A stretch of DNA of 64,000 nt from Prolixibacteraceae bacterium (GTDB lineage Bacteria > Bacteroidota > Bacteroidia > Bacteroidales > Prolixibacteraceae), in assembly GCA_003457135.1 (NCBI GenBank), contig DMSQ01000074.1:36946-100945 (forward strand). Direction: 5' to 3'. A program made the position numbers and the translations under genes. Each line of letters opens with the position of its first letter. The first letter of the stretch is position 1. Below the pieces are notes generated by a model that made no database searches, was not told the DNA's origin, and worked only from the letters and a program-made list of their open reading frames with translations. Below, piece after piece: positions 53,160-61,632 of the stretch.

Positions 53160-54596
53160 CTAAAACTCAGCGTTTTTTGGGGTTCTTGGAAAAGCAATCA
53201 CATCGCGGATGTTGCCCATTCCGGTCACAAACAAAATGAATCTCTCAAATCCCAACCCAAAACCGCTGTGAGGCACAGTTCCAAACCGGCGGGTATCGAG
53301 GTACCAATCCATTTCATGTATCGGAATTCCCATTTCATCCATGCGTTTTACCAGTTTGTCGTAATCTTCTTCACGCTGCGAACCTCCTATGATTTCGCCG
53401 ATTCCGGGGAACAGCACATCCATAGCCGAAACCGTTTTCTCATCAGCATTCTGTTTCATGTAGAACGCTTTAATGTCTTTCGGGTAATTGATCAGGATTA
53501 CCGGTTTTTTGAAATGTTTTTCGACCAAATAACGTTCGTGTTCACTTTGTAAATCGGTTCCCCAATCAACCGGGTACTGAAATTTTCCTTTTTTATAAGT
53601 TTTCGAGTCTTTCAGGATATCAATGGCTTCGGTATATGTTAACCGTATAAAATCGTTTTCCAAAACAAACCGTAGTTTTTCTACCAGTTCCATCGAACGT
53701 TCATCCATTGGTTTGTTCTTTTCTTCTTCCTGAAGTCGTTTGCTCAGAAATTCCAAATCGTCCATGCAATTGTCAAGTGCATCTTTGATCAGGCTTTTCA
53801 GGAAATCTTCAGCCAAATCCATGTTATCCTGAAGTTCATAAAAAGCCATTTCGGGCTCAATCATCCAGAACTCGGCCAGATGGCGGGCTGTATTCGAATT
53901 TTCGGCACGGAATGTTGGTCCGAAAGTATAAACTTCGCTCAATGCAGTTGCACCAAGTTCGCCTTCCAACTGGCCCGAAACAGTCAGGTTGGTTGCTTTT
54001 CCGAAGAAATCCTGTGAATAATCAATGGAGCCATCTTCCAGCAATGGTGGGTTTTTAGCATCAAGCGTCGAAACGCGGAACATTTGTCCGGCGCCTTCGG
54101 CGTCTGAACCGGTAATGATTGGAGTATGTAAATAAACAAACCCTTTTTTGTTAAAATAGTTATGGATGGCAAACGCCATGGCATGTCGAATTCGGAAAAT
54201 AGCGCTGAAAGTGGCTGTCCGGAAACGCAAATGGGCGTTTTCGCGTAAAAATTCAAGGCTATGTTTTTTTGGCTGGATCGGGTATTTATCCGGATCAGAT
54301 TTGCCATAGATCACTATTTCGGTGGCATTCAGCTCAACAGACTGGCCGCTTCCCTGCGAGGCTACCAATTCGCCTTTAATTCCCAGGGCAGCGCTGGTAT
54401 TAATATCTTTCAGTAATTCTTCACCAAATCGTTCAACGTCTGCAACTACCTGAAGGTTATGAATGGTTGAGCCATCGTTTAGCGCAATAAAATTAACATT
54501 TTTGCTACCCCTCTTGGTTCGTACCCAACCTTTAACAACTACCTCTTGTCCAATTAATATGCCTTGAAGGATTTCCTTTATTTTCACCCGGTTCAT
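53160..54596 (-). CDS. asnS: asparaginyl-tRNA synthetase
   Basis: A 478-residue class II synthetase that charges tRNA-Asn. The N-terminal OB-fold anticodon domain opens VVVKGWVRTKRGSKNV, motif 2 is TFGPTFRAENSNTARHLAEFWMIEPE (key piece FRAENSNTARH), and motif 3 is GFGLGFERFILF. Length is standard. A tRNA-Asn gene lies 1.2 kb away on the other strand. Confidence 0.97.
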   Translation of the reverse strand: MNRVKIKEILQGILIGQEVVVKGWVRTKRGSKNVNFIALNDGSTIHNLQVVADVERFGEELLKDINTSAALGIKGELVASQGSGQSVELNATEIVIYGKSDPDKYPIQPKKHSLEFLRENAHLRFRTATFSAIFRIRHAMAFAIHNYFNKKGFVYLHTPIITGSDAEGAGQMFRVSTLDAKNPPLLEDGSIDYSQDFFGKATNLTVSGQLEGELGATALSEVYTFGPTFRAENSNTARHLAEFWMIEPEMAFYELQDNMDLAEDFLKSLIKDALDNCMDDLEFLSKRLQEEEKNKPMDERSMELVEKLRFVLENDFIRLTYTEAIDILKDSKTYKKGKFQYPVDWGTDLQSEHERYLVEKHFKKPVILINYPKDIKAFYMKQNADEKTVSAMDVLFPGIGEIIGGSQREEDYDKLVKRMDEMGIPIHEMDWYLDTRRFGTVPHSGFGLGFERFILFVTGMGNIRDVIAFPRTPKNAEF

Positions 54597-54628
54597 GCTG
54601 TGCGTTGTTTTTCTATTTGTGAAGTGTA

Positions 54629-54636
54629 CAAAAATA
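54629..54636 (-). promoter_or_regulatory. candidate -7 box (TATTTTTG) of asnS
   Basis: On the minus strand TATTTTTG fits TAnnTTTG, 32 bases before the asnS ATG. No good -33 box is visible. Confidence 0.3.
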
Positions 54637-54711
54637 TGTTTTTATAATTGATAACACCGTGGAGAATACTAAAATGCCTTTCAGAATATAAAAATTTAAG
54701 ATTCTGAAGGA

Positions 54712-55731
54712 TTAACCTTTATTATTTATAAGTTTTTCAATAGATGGATATAGCTGTTCCCATCTATCCTCCGGGATTTTGGCGCCCATCACTTCAACCA
54801 CATTTCCGGCCAAAAATGATCCTATTTTACCCGCCACTTCGAGGTCGAGGTTTTCAGACAGCGCGTATAAAAATCCTGAAGCGTAAATATCGCCAGCGCC
54901 AGTGGTGTCTATGCTTTTAGCCTGGATGGCATTAATCCTGATTACACGGTTACCGGTTTGAATAATTGATCCGTTCGCTCCAAGTTTGACAACAGCTATT
55001 TTACACATACCGGCAATTTCCGATAAAGCTTCTTCCGGATTTTTACCCGTAAGCGCCAAAGCCTCTTCCTCGTTGGCAAAGACAATGTCAACATATTTGC
55101 GGATAATCTCATGAAGAAAATCAAGGTTGGCTTCTACAATGTTGAAGCTGGCCATGTCAATCGAAACCATCAGGCCATTTTCTTTTGCTATTCTCATAGC
55201 TGCTTCAATCAATGCATGATTTTGTACCAGATAACCTTCGATGTGAAGGATTCCGTAATCCCTAAAAATTTCGTGAGTCAGTTCTTCGGCAGTCAGTTCC
55301 ATAGCTGCACCCAGATAAGTTCCAAACGTTCGCTCCGAATCGGGGCTGATTAATGCGGTTGCGTGCCCGGTTCCGGTTTCGCTAAAGAAAAAATGAGTAT
55401 TGATCTGATTTTTCCTGAAATCTTCCAGGTAGAAATTGCCGAGTTCGTCGTCCGAAATTTTACCGATATAACCACATTTCCCGCCAAGTTTAGCTATCCC
55501 GTGTATCGTATTGGCGGCAGAGCCTCCGGTTTGTATGTTTCGCGTATTATTTTTTGTTTCTTTTTTTATTTCAGCTGAAAGAAATGCATCTACCAAAGTC
55601 ATGCTTCCTTTAGGCAGTCCATATTTTTGCAAAACAGAGTCATCGGTAATATTGATCAAAACATCAATAAGCGCATTTCCAATCCCAAGAACAGATTTTT
55701 GCTTATTTGGCGCGCCAGTAAATGAATTCAT
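54712..55731 (-). CDS. adenosine kinase-like PfkB family kinase
   Basis: A 339-residue ribokinase-fold sugar/nucleoside kinase. GIGNALIDVLINI near the N terminus, NIQTGGSAANTIHGIAKLGG for substrate binding (key piece GGSAANTIHG) and the anion-hole/catalytic DTTGAGDIYASGFL are present. The sequence is closest in feel to the Bacteroidota adenosine kinase group, converting adenosine to AMP, though fructose or ribose kinases share these motifs. ATG 55731 is chosen; the upstream in-frame ATG at 55749 overlaps the promoter box. Confidence 0.88.
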   Translation of the reverse strand: MNSFTGAPNKQKSVLGIGNALIDVLINITDDSVLQKYGLPKGSMTLVDAFLSAEIKKETKNNTRNIQTGGSAANTIHGIAKLGGKCGYIGKISDDELGNFYLEDFRKNQINTHFFFSETGTGHATALISPDSERTFGTYLGAAMELTAEELTHEIFRDYGILHIEGYLVQNHALIEAAMRIAKENGLMVSIDMASFNIVEANLDFLHEIIRKYVDIVFANEEEALALTGKNPEEALSEIAGMCKIAVVKLGANGSIIQTGNRVIRINAIQAKSIDTTGAGDIYASGFLYALSENLDLEVAGKIGSFLAGNVVEVMGAKIPEDRWEQLYPSIEKLINNKG

Positions 55732-55746
55732 AAAAATATATTTATG

Positions 55747-55754
55747 CAAAAATA
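55747..55754 (-). promoter_or_regulatory. candidate -7 box of the adenosine kinase gene
   Basis: TATTTTTG on the minus strand, 15 bases before the chosen ATG. It fits TAnnTTTG and supports the downstream start. Confidence 0.4.
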
Positions 55755-55777
55755 TTTTTTCTTTTCGGAAAAGCTAC

Positions 55778-55785
55778 TATTTTTG
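55778..55785 (+). promoter_or_regulatory. candidate -7 box of tRNA-Asn
   Basis: TATTTTTG on the plus strand, 52 bases before the tRNA, back to back with the adenosine kinase box. Confidence 0.4.
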
Positions 55786-55837
55786 CAACGCTTTAAAAGA
55801 AAGCCTTTATACAACAAGGCGATAGTTAAAACAGAAT

Positions 55838-55911
55838 TCTCTAGTAGCTCAGTTGGTTAGAGCGGCGGACTGTTAATCCGTAGGTCGTAGGTTCAAGTCC
55901 TACCTGGAGAG
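55838..55911 (+). tRNA. tRNA-Asn (GTT)
   Basis: Acceptor TCTCTAG pairs with CTGGAGA including one T-G wobble. The anticodon loop CTGTTAA holds GTT; T stem GTAGG/CCTAC; discriminator G at 55911. CCA is not encoded. An integrase-bearing element begins about 60 bp downstream. Confidence 0.97.
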
Positions 55912-55927
55912 CAGAGAAACACAATCA

Positions 55928-55963
55928 AAACCCTGTAAATTAAATGTTTACAGGGTTTTTTAT
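55928..55963 (+). terminator. terminator of tRNA-Asn
   Basis: AAACCCTGTAAA (55928-55939) pairs with TTTACAGGGTTT (55947-55958) and leads into a T run, 17 bases after the tRNA. Confidence 0.9.
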
Positions 55964-55970
55964 TTTGCCA

Positions 55971-55992
55971 GCTAAAGAATAACTAAAGAAAA
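55971..55992 (+). repeat. left direct repeat, candidate attachment site
   Basis: Contains two CTAAAGAA units separated by TAA. It matches 63925-63946 at 21 of 22 bases. Either the attL core or an integrase arm-type site. Confidence 0.5.
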
Positions 55993-56223
55993 GTATGGTT
56001 TTATACAAGTTTGGAATAGTTTGTTTTTCAGGGCTGAACCTATTTTTTTTTGGTTTTTCTTCAGTTGAAGATTTGATTAATTTCAATTTGCATTGGGCTA
56101 AAAAATCCCAAAGTCTATTTTATGGGAAAAACTATATCTATGAATAGGAAGTTAGACTTCAGCTTTCATTTTTTATGGCTACCGGGGGTAGGTTAAAACC
56201 TAAATTCAACTTAAAGGTTTTAT

Positions 56224-56796
56224 TTACAGGTTTTCAAGGTAGTTTTGAGCTTCAATGGTCAAATCTTTGCAATCCTGATCTTCAATAGTCCGGGTTTGAA
56301 AGACAATAGAGGTATATGTCTGTTTAACCTCTCCAGAATGTTCTATTGAATCTTTCAATCCTTCAATCCTACTGACAATTAAGGGATTTAGTTCATTTGC
56401 AGCTGCCAATGTAACACGTTGTAAACGAATACAGTCATGTATGTACTTAATCACGTTAGTTAATCGAATAGATTCTTCATCTGTTCTGTCTTTAATATTG
56501 TCTAACATTTGAGCCATATACTTCGTGTTAATACCAAGATAAACACACAATCCTTCAATCATAAACATCTGTTTAACTGGTCTGAAGGTTAATTTTCCGG
56601 CATTGTTTCCTCCTTTAATAACCTCACAAACTTCAATAGGGTTTTTATTGCAATGCTCAAAGTAATTCATTGCACCTTGCAATAATTCATCAGCAGTAAA
56701 TTTGCGTGGTCTTCCGTCCTGTGTTAAGTTCAACATTCTGACATTCCAAATTGGTAGGTGTTCTTTGGTTGTTTGCACTTGTTTATCTGTATTCAT
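56224..56796 (-). CDS. phage terminase small subunit-like protein
   Basis: A 190-residue protein. GRPRKFTADELLQGAMNYFEHCNKNP (key piece KFTADELLQGAMNYFEHC) followed by a predicted HTH-type segment (IEGLCVYLGINTKYMAQML) resembles the DNA-binding region of bacteriophage terminase small subunits, which recognise packaging sites. ATG 56796 is chosen for a family-like N terminus. No large terminase, portal or capsid gene is in the window, so it may be a packaging remnant or a DNA-binding protein of the element used otherwise. Assignment is tentative. Confidence 0.5.
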   Translation of the reverse strand: MNTDKQVQTTKEHLPIWNVRMLNLTQDGRPRKFTADELLQGAMNYFEHCNKNPIEVCEVIKGGNNAGKLTFRPVKQMFMIEGLCVYLGINTKYMAQMLDNIKDRTDEESIRLTNVIKYIHDCIRLQRVTLAAANELNPLIVSRIEGLKDSIEHSGEVKQTYTSIVFQTRTIEDQDCKDLTIEAQNYLENL

Positions 56797-56959
56797 ATTG
56801 CGTATTAAGTTTTTCACAAACAAATATCATTTAAATCAATGGATATTCAAAGTTAATAGATAAATTCAATTATATTAATCGAAAATAAGTTGCATTGGTT
56901 TGATATTAATGGTTTAACTTTATATAAAATATTGGCTTAATATGACTAAAAACTACACA

Positions 56960-57421
56960 ATGAAAAACATCTTTTACTTTATTGTTCTTGTTATGTTAAT
57001 GGGTTCGTGTAAGGTTACAGAAATTACCCAAATACCTAAGAAGGAATTTTTTTCAGTATTAGATTTCAGAAAATATGCCGAAAAAGGTTTTCTAATTACC
57101 ACTGAAAAATACAATGGAGAATATGAATCTATTGGCATAATAAGTTATGTGATGATGCCAGAGGCTGTTCGTCAGAGATATATAACTAATTCAAAATCTG
57201 AAAAACCAATTAGGCCTACACCAATTATAATTAATTGGAAAATTGAAGATGTTTATATTCAAGATGCCATTGAAGGAATATATAATCAATGCTTGAAAAT
57301 GGGGGCTGATGCACTTGTGAATTTTAATGCTGAAAGTAAAAGTGAAGAGTATCTTTATACAAATCCTCCAGTTAATATAATAGGTTATAGACTTACAGGA
57401 TTTGCAATAAAAAGGAAGTAG
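56960..57421 (+). CDS. small lipoprotein of unknown function
   Basis: A 153-residue lipoprotein: signal MKNIFYFIVLVMLMGSC with lipobox Cys, then a single domain with KGFLITTEKY and IYNQCLKMGADALVNFNAES. The last part recalls YbjQ/heavy-metal-binding-type small domains (key piece KMGADALVNF), but the match is loose. ATG 56960 begins the signal; ATG 56942 is also in frame. It appears to be cargo of the element. Confidence 0.65.
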   Translation: MKNIFYFIVLVMLMGSCKVTEITQIPKKEFFSVLDFRKYAEKGFLITTEKYNGEYESIGIISYVMMPEAVRQRYITNSKSEKPIRPTPIIINWKIEDVYIQDAIEGIYNQCLKMGADALVNFNAESKSEEYLYTNPPVNIIGYRLTGFAIKRK

Positions 57422-57470
57422 TTTTTTTTGGTTTACCTTGCAGCCTCAAGTATATTTTTAATATATCTGA

Positions 57471-57584
57471 ATGAAAAGAAAACCTTTAAAAACTTCAAAA
57501 ATGGCAAAGAATAAAGGTGATGATTTATGGGGAAATATTTTGGTATTTATCATTCTAATCATCCTGATTTGGATTTTCAGTTGA
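57471..57584 (+). CDS. 37-aa single-helix membrane peptide
   Basis: The frame runs from ATG 57471 to TGA 57584. The first 18 residues are basic and polar (MKRKPLKTSKMAKNKGDD), followed by one strongly hydrophobic helix (GNILVFIILIILIWIFS) to the end. It has the form of small membrane peptides such as hydrophobic toxins or regulators, but no family can be named. It sits 49 bp after the lipoprotein gene in the same direction. Confidence 0.45.
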   Translation: MKRKPLKTSKMAKNKGDDLWGNILVFIILIILIWIFS

Positions 57585-57715
57585 TTGTAGAATTGCCATG
57601 TAAATAATAGTCATGCTGTATTTTATGCGCTATTTGTAGTTAACAGGGTCATTGCCAAAGCTATTGCCTACATAACGTGCTATTCTAAAACAAACCACAC
57701 AAAATCCCAACTATC

Positions 57716-58795
57716 ATGAAAACCTTTAAAAAAATCCTTGTTGTTGTTCTATTTGTTTTATTCAACTCTGTACTTTTTGCCCAAAGTGAAACCAAATCTG
57801 CAAATGTTATTAAGCAAAGATTGGATAGTACTATCAATATTGCTAATGGTAGTAAAAATGAATACTTCTATAATAATTTGGGACACAACATAAGCTCAAT
57901 TAATTATGCTTGGTCAAATACTGTTATGAAGTATGAAAAGAGTTCTAAAAAGGAATTTGCTTATAATCTAAAAGGGTATTGTAATTTGATTCAAACTTAT
58001 ATTTGGGATAAAACATTATCTCAATGGCAACTAAGGGATAAGGTTGAACAAAGTTATGACGAAAACAACCAACTTTTATTGACCAATTCATTTATATGGA
58101 ATAAAATAGATTCCAAATGGGATTATACTAATAAATCAGATTATGAAAACAGCTATAACACTAATAATAAACTTGTTAGTACTATTATTTATTCAAATAG
58201 TATAAATGCTACTGCTTTGAATAAAACAAAATTTGAATATGTCTATAATTCAGATGGAAAGATTACTTCAGTAATTCATTATGGGTGGGTTTCCTATGCT
58301 TGGAAGCAAGATAATAGTGAAGTTTTTTCATATAATGTAGATGGAAATATGACAAATTCAGGTGGTTTTGAATTAAAATACAATAATACCTATGCAATAA
58401 ATCAATTGTTGATTCCACTATATTATTTTCCTCATTGGTCAATAATTCCTACAGACTTTAATGTCAATCACATGATTACAAGTTTTGCAACCTCAGACGG
58501 AGGAACTACAAGATATTACTATTCAACTATGGAAGTAACCGGATTATTTTTTCAGGAAGCTTTAAAAACAACTGTTTTTCCAAATCCTGCAACTGATTTC
58601 TTGAACATTCAATGGAATGGCAATATATCAGTATTGAAAGTTGAAGTGATTGATATAACTGGGAAGAAAGTATTTGACAGAATGATTGGAAACAATTCAA
58701 AAATACCAATTCAAGGTTATCCGGAGGGTTTATATCTTGTCAGGATTTTAGACAGTAATAAAACTGTAAAGACTGAAAAAGTATATTTTAAGTAA
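57716..58795 (+). CDS. secreted protein with T9SS type A sorting domain
   Basis: A 359-residue protein with signal peptide (about 1-22, LFNSVLFAQ). The mature part holds repeats of the YxYN..G/K pattern (EYFYNNLGHNISS; EFAYNLKGYC; EYVYNSDGKITS; VFSYNVDGNMT), as in RHS-like tyrosine-aspartate repeats. The last ~75 residues are a type A C-terminal sorting domain: VFPNPATDFLNI, VIDITGKKVF, GLYLVRI, KTEKVYFK. It should be exported by the type IX system and anchored or released. It is carried inside the mobile element. Confidence 0.85.
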   Translation: MKTFKKILVVVLFVLFNSVLFAQSETKSANVIKQRLDSTINIANGSKNEYFYNNLGHNISSINYAWSNTVMKYEKSSKKEFAYNLKGYCNLIQTYIWDKTLSQWQLRDKVEQSYDENNQLLLTNSFIWNKIDSKWDYTNKSDYENSYNTNNKLVSTIIYSNSINATALNKTKFEYVYNSDGKITSVIHYGWVSYAWKQDNSEVFSYNVDGNMTNSGGFELKYNNTYAINQLLIPLYYFPHWSIIPTDFNVNHMITSFATSDGGTTRYYYSTMEVTGLFFQEALKTTVFPNPATDFLNIQWNGNISVLKVEVIDITGKKVFDRMIGNNSKIPIQGYPEGLYLVRILDSNKTVKTEKVYFK

Positions 58796-58946
58796 ATCAT
58801 GAATTTTACCTTCCAATCCAATAATGGCAAAGCAGCCTATTTTTTAGAAAATGGATTCATTCCTGATTCTGTTTTAAAATCTACTTTGCTTTGTAGGTAG
58901 GATAAGATTTCTTCCCCTTTTTGTACACAATAAAAAAGGTATGACT

Positions 58947-59903
58947 TTAACCTGATTCAATTTCCTGTTTGATTTTGGCTTGCAATAGTTCCGATATATC
59001 ATATTCTGATTTTCCCTGATTAGTTATTTTTTTCAGGTTTTCACGAAGTATTTTCATTCTGGCTTTCTTGTCATCCGGTGAAAGTATTTTATCAGAAATA
59101 GCCTTTATTTTAGCCTTCAGTAAATCTTCAGTTTTGAAGGGGTAAATTCCTTCCAATTCTTTAAGGATAAGTAAAGGCAAAGTTCCCGCATTCAGATCAG
59201 CTTTCTTTTCCGGCAATGTTAATTTTCCTGTTTTCATAATGCTTTGGTATGTTGAAATTAAATGTTCCTGAAGTTGTTTCTTGAAGCTGGAAGCAAGTAA
59301 TTCATTCAGGTAAACATTGCCCCTGAAATAGGCCTTTGGCTTCTTGTAGTGGTTTTCAATCTTTATGTAATGCCTTGTCCTGTCCCAGCCATAAAGTCTG
59401 CTTATTTCATCCTGAATAGGCTTATCCAGCTTGTTCTTTATATTTCTGGAAGCATCATAAATTTTCACTTTCAAAGAAGAATTTATAAATTCCTTTCCTG
59501 TCAGAATTTCCCCTTTCTTGTATTCCCTGTATCCAGTCCCAGGAAGTTTAATGTGATTTCTTAAAAACAGTTCTTCAGAAAAGGGTATTTCCTGAATAGT
59601 CCCAAATTCAAAACATTCAACCAATCCAGAATAAACATTGGTGTTTAAGCAACTTGAAAGATAATCAAGCCCTTCAGCCCAATCTTCCAATGATGAAAAG
59701 AAATTATGTCCATTTATAAAGTATGGAAGGCTTCCTTTTATTTTCAACAGATTTGTATTTGAATAATGCCAAACTTCAAGCTTCCGGCAACCTTTAAAGA
59801 AATATTTATCAGCCCCTTTAAAGCTTGCTTCCTTGTCCAGATAGTGAAAATTTAAGCTATCTTTGTTTAAGAATTTGGCAACTTCAATGTAATCCAGATT
59901 CAT
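58947..59903 (-). CDS. replication initiation protein candidate (phage/plasmid II/X-like)
   Basis: A 318-residue protein with no signal. LLKIKGSLPYFINGHNFFSS resembles the eGsl.K...GhN segment of filamentous-phage gene II/X replication proteins (key piece KGSLPYFINGHN), and HYIKIENHYKKPKAYF fits their IE.k.r..k region. It would nick or bind the replication origin of a single-stranded or rolling-circle replicon. It is the last of three minus-strand genes, 18 bp after the 153-aa gene. No capsid or secretion genes of a filamentous phage follow, so this is tentative. Confidence 0.5.
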   Translation of the reverse strand: MNLDYIEVAKFLNKDSLNFHYLDKEASFKGADKYFFKGCRKLEVWHYSNTNLLKIKGSLPYFINGHNFFSSLEDWAEGLDYLSSCLNTNVYSGLVECFEFGTIQEIPFSEELFLRNHIKLPGTGYREYKKGEILTGKEFINSSLKVKIYDASRNIKNKLDKPIQDEISRLYGWDRTRHYIKIENHYKKPKAYFRGNVYLNELLASSFKKQLQEHLISTYQSIMKTGKLTLPEKKADLNAGTLPLLILKELEGIYPFKTEDLLKAKIKAISDKILSPDDKKARMKILRENLKKITNQGKSEYDISELLQAKIKQEIESG

Positions 59904-59921
59904 AAAATATCCCTTGAAGCC

Positions 59922-60383
59922 TCAAAAGTGGGGCTTCTTTTTTTTGTAGTTCCGTAAATAACGAAAGGCTTCTTCAAGGTATTCTTTCTTTCCCATACCT
60001 TTGAAAATATGAATTTCGAAAGTTGAGGAGCAAACATTTTCAGAGTAGATAATCAGCAAATCAAAGATTTTTGCCCTTTCATCCAGAATACCATATCCAT
60101 AAAATTCAGGATATTCCGGTAATGGTTTCCAGATTGAAGTATGAATACTGCCATTATTCAGCCCTTTGTAAGCCCCTGATTCATTTTTTTTGTATTTAGC
60201 ATTGATTTCATTAAGCTTGAATGAATCCTTTACTGAAACTTTTTTTTGTGCAAAAATGCCCCAGTTTAATCTTTCTGGAAGGATTCCACTTTGACCAGCA
60301 ACTTTATAGAAGCTGCCTTTTGTTCCTGCTTTCAATTCGTACTTTAGTGAATTGTGCAAATTCTGAATTAATCTTTCATTCAT
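59922..60383 (-). CDS. hypothetical protein of the element
   Basis: A 153-residue soluble protein that I do not recognise. It has a basic middle and Lys-rich end (LRNYKKKKPHF) and repeated Phe/Tyr/Leu residues without membrane segments. It lies between the HTH gene (20 bp before) and the replication-protein candidate (18 bp after), so it is probably in their operon and may take part in replication control. Confidence 0.6.
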   Translation of the reverse strand: MNERLIQNLHNSLKYELKAGTKGSFYKVAGQSGILPERLNWGIFAQKKVSVKDSFKLNEINAKYKKNESGAYKGLNNGSIHTSIWKPLPEYPEFYGYGILDERAKIFDLLIIYSENVCSSTFEIHIFKGMGKKEYLEEAFRYLRNYKKKKPHF

Positions 60384-60403
60384 AGAATATCCCTTTCTAT
60401 TGA

Positions 60404-60679
60404 TTAAGCAGTTATGTAATTCTTTTCGAGGTGGGCTTGAATATCCCCAGCCTTAATATAAATTTTCCCTGCGAATCTGGAATAAGGAATAATTCCCTTT
60501 TGAAGGTAGGTGTCAAATGTTTTTTGACAAACTTTAAGTTCTTTTCTGGCTTCTGGTTTTGATAGCCATTTGTTTTGATCAGCTTCTTTGTTTGATTGCT
60601 GAATTAGCCTTTTGATTTCCTGAAGTTCGGAATGAATTGCCTCAACTTTTGAGGACTGAATTAGTGTTAAATTTTCCAT
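60404..60679 (-). CDS. excisionase-like helix-turn-helix protein
   Basis: A 91-residue protein: an N-terminal coiled-coil-like helix (IHSELQEIKRLIQQSNKEA), then a winged HTH with WLSKPEARKELKVCQKTF, GIIPYSRFAGKIYI and DIQAHLEKNYI. This is the layout of the MerR/excisionase-type DNA-binding proteins found next to integrases of Bacteroidota elements. It may aid excision or regulate the replication gene downstream. Confidence 0.75.
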   Translation of the reverse strand: MENLTLIQSSKVEAIHSELQEIKRLIQQSNKEADQNKWLSKPEARKELKVCQKTFDTYLQKGIIPYSRFAGKIYIKAGDIQAHLEKNYITA

Positions 60680-60822
60680 GCTTTACTGTTTTATAAATTA
60701 AATTACGGTACAAAAATGTAATTTAACTATCAGTATATAAGCAATTTAACTACTAATTAAATATAGAAGATTCAGGGTATTTATTTCGTAGTGATTTTCT
60801 GAATGTTAGGTTTTTGAAGTAG

Positions 60823-61632
60823 TCATTTTTTCATTAAGGAATTTTTAGCAATCTCTTTCTGGTAAGCCTTCAAATAACCTGAAATTGTATCTTCTTTTCT
60901 TGAAAACAATTTCGGATCAATCATTCCATGAATTTCAAGAAATTCGAAAATGAATCTAGCTTGGTCATTGGAATAATAAGTTCCTTTTTCTGCCTTTAAA
61001 GGTGTAAATGACTGAAGATAAACATGCAAACTAACTGCAATACCTTTAATTACCTGACCAATTTCAGGTCTTCCTCTTCTTATATTTATGCTTTTATATC
61101 TTTGGATTCTTAATGCAAAATAATCCCCCCACTCTGAATAATTAATCTCTTTATTTCGATAGTCAAGATGATACCAATCATCAAACAGGAATTTAAAATC
61201 ATATTTTTTGAAATATTCGAATAAGCTTTTTTGAAATACCTCTATCAATTTAGGATTCTGAATTGAAGTTTGAGTCTTTTGTTTCCTAATAATATTTAAT
61301 GAAATTCCTCTTTCAAAATCATGTAACAATTTCAAGGATTCAAGTAGTTCAATTTCAATAGGATTCAATAAATTCTCTCTGCCCTTTTCTTCCTTTTCTA
61401 TTGTTAGCCATTCACAATAAGTGAAGGCCATATATTTGAAATCATGTAGCATATTTTCTAAATGATTTTTTTCAAGCAAGGCTTTCAGCTTTGGATTTTC
61501 AGGATAAGAAATCTTCCCTTCAGAAATATTTTTCCAATTCCTTTTCAAGGAAAGAATTGATTTACGATAATCAGGCACAGTCCAGTCAATGACTAAAACT
61601 TTTGCAATTCTTTCAAAATTGGGTTTTTCCAT
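60823..61632 (-). CDS. unknown protein, paralogue 2 of a tandem pair
   Basis: A 269-residue protein sharing a plan with its neighbour: opening MEKPNFERIAKVL, a middle YMAFTYCEWLT, then GRPEIGQVIKGIAVSLHVYLQSFTPL (key piece GRPEIGQVIKG) and YSNDQARFIFEFLEIHG near the end. Rich in charged and aromatic residues, no membrane segment. The start overlaps the end of the other copy. The family is not known to me. Confidence 0.65.
   Translation of the reverse strand: MEKPNFERIAKVLVIDWTVPDYRKSILSLKRNWKNISEGKISYPENPKLKALLEKNHLENMLHDFKYMAFTYCEWLTIEKEEKGRENLLNPIEIELLESLKLLHDFERGISLNIIRKQKTQTSIQNPKLIEVFQKSLFEYFKKYDFKFLFDDWYHLDYRNKEINYSEWGDYFALRIQRYKSINIRRGRPEIGQVIKGIAVSLHVYLQSFTPLKAEKGTYYSNDQARFIFEFLEIHGMIDPKLFSRKEDTISGYLKAYQKEIAKNSLMKK

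Noticed and set aside
55838..55911. Integration into the tRNA-Asn 3' end itself
   Set aside because: The tRNA 3' segment is not repeated at the right side of the block, and the direct repeat lies after the tRNA terminator.
59916..59945. GAAGCC/GGCTTC hairpin with T run as a terminator
   Set aside because: The T run is on the plus strand, but the genes there run on the minus strand and the hairpin overlaps a stop codon region.
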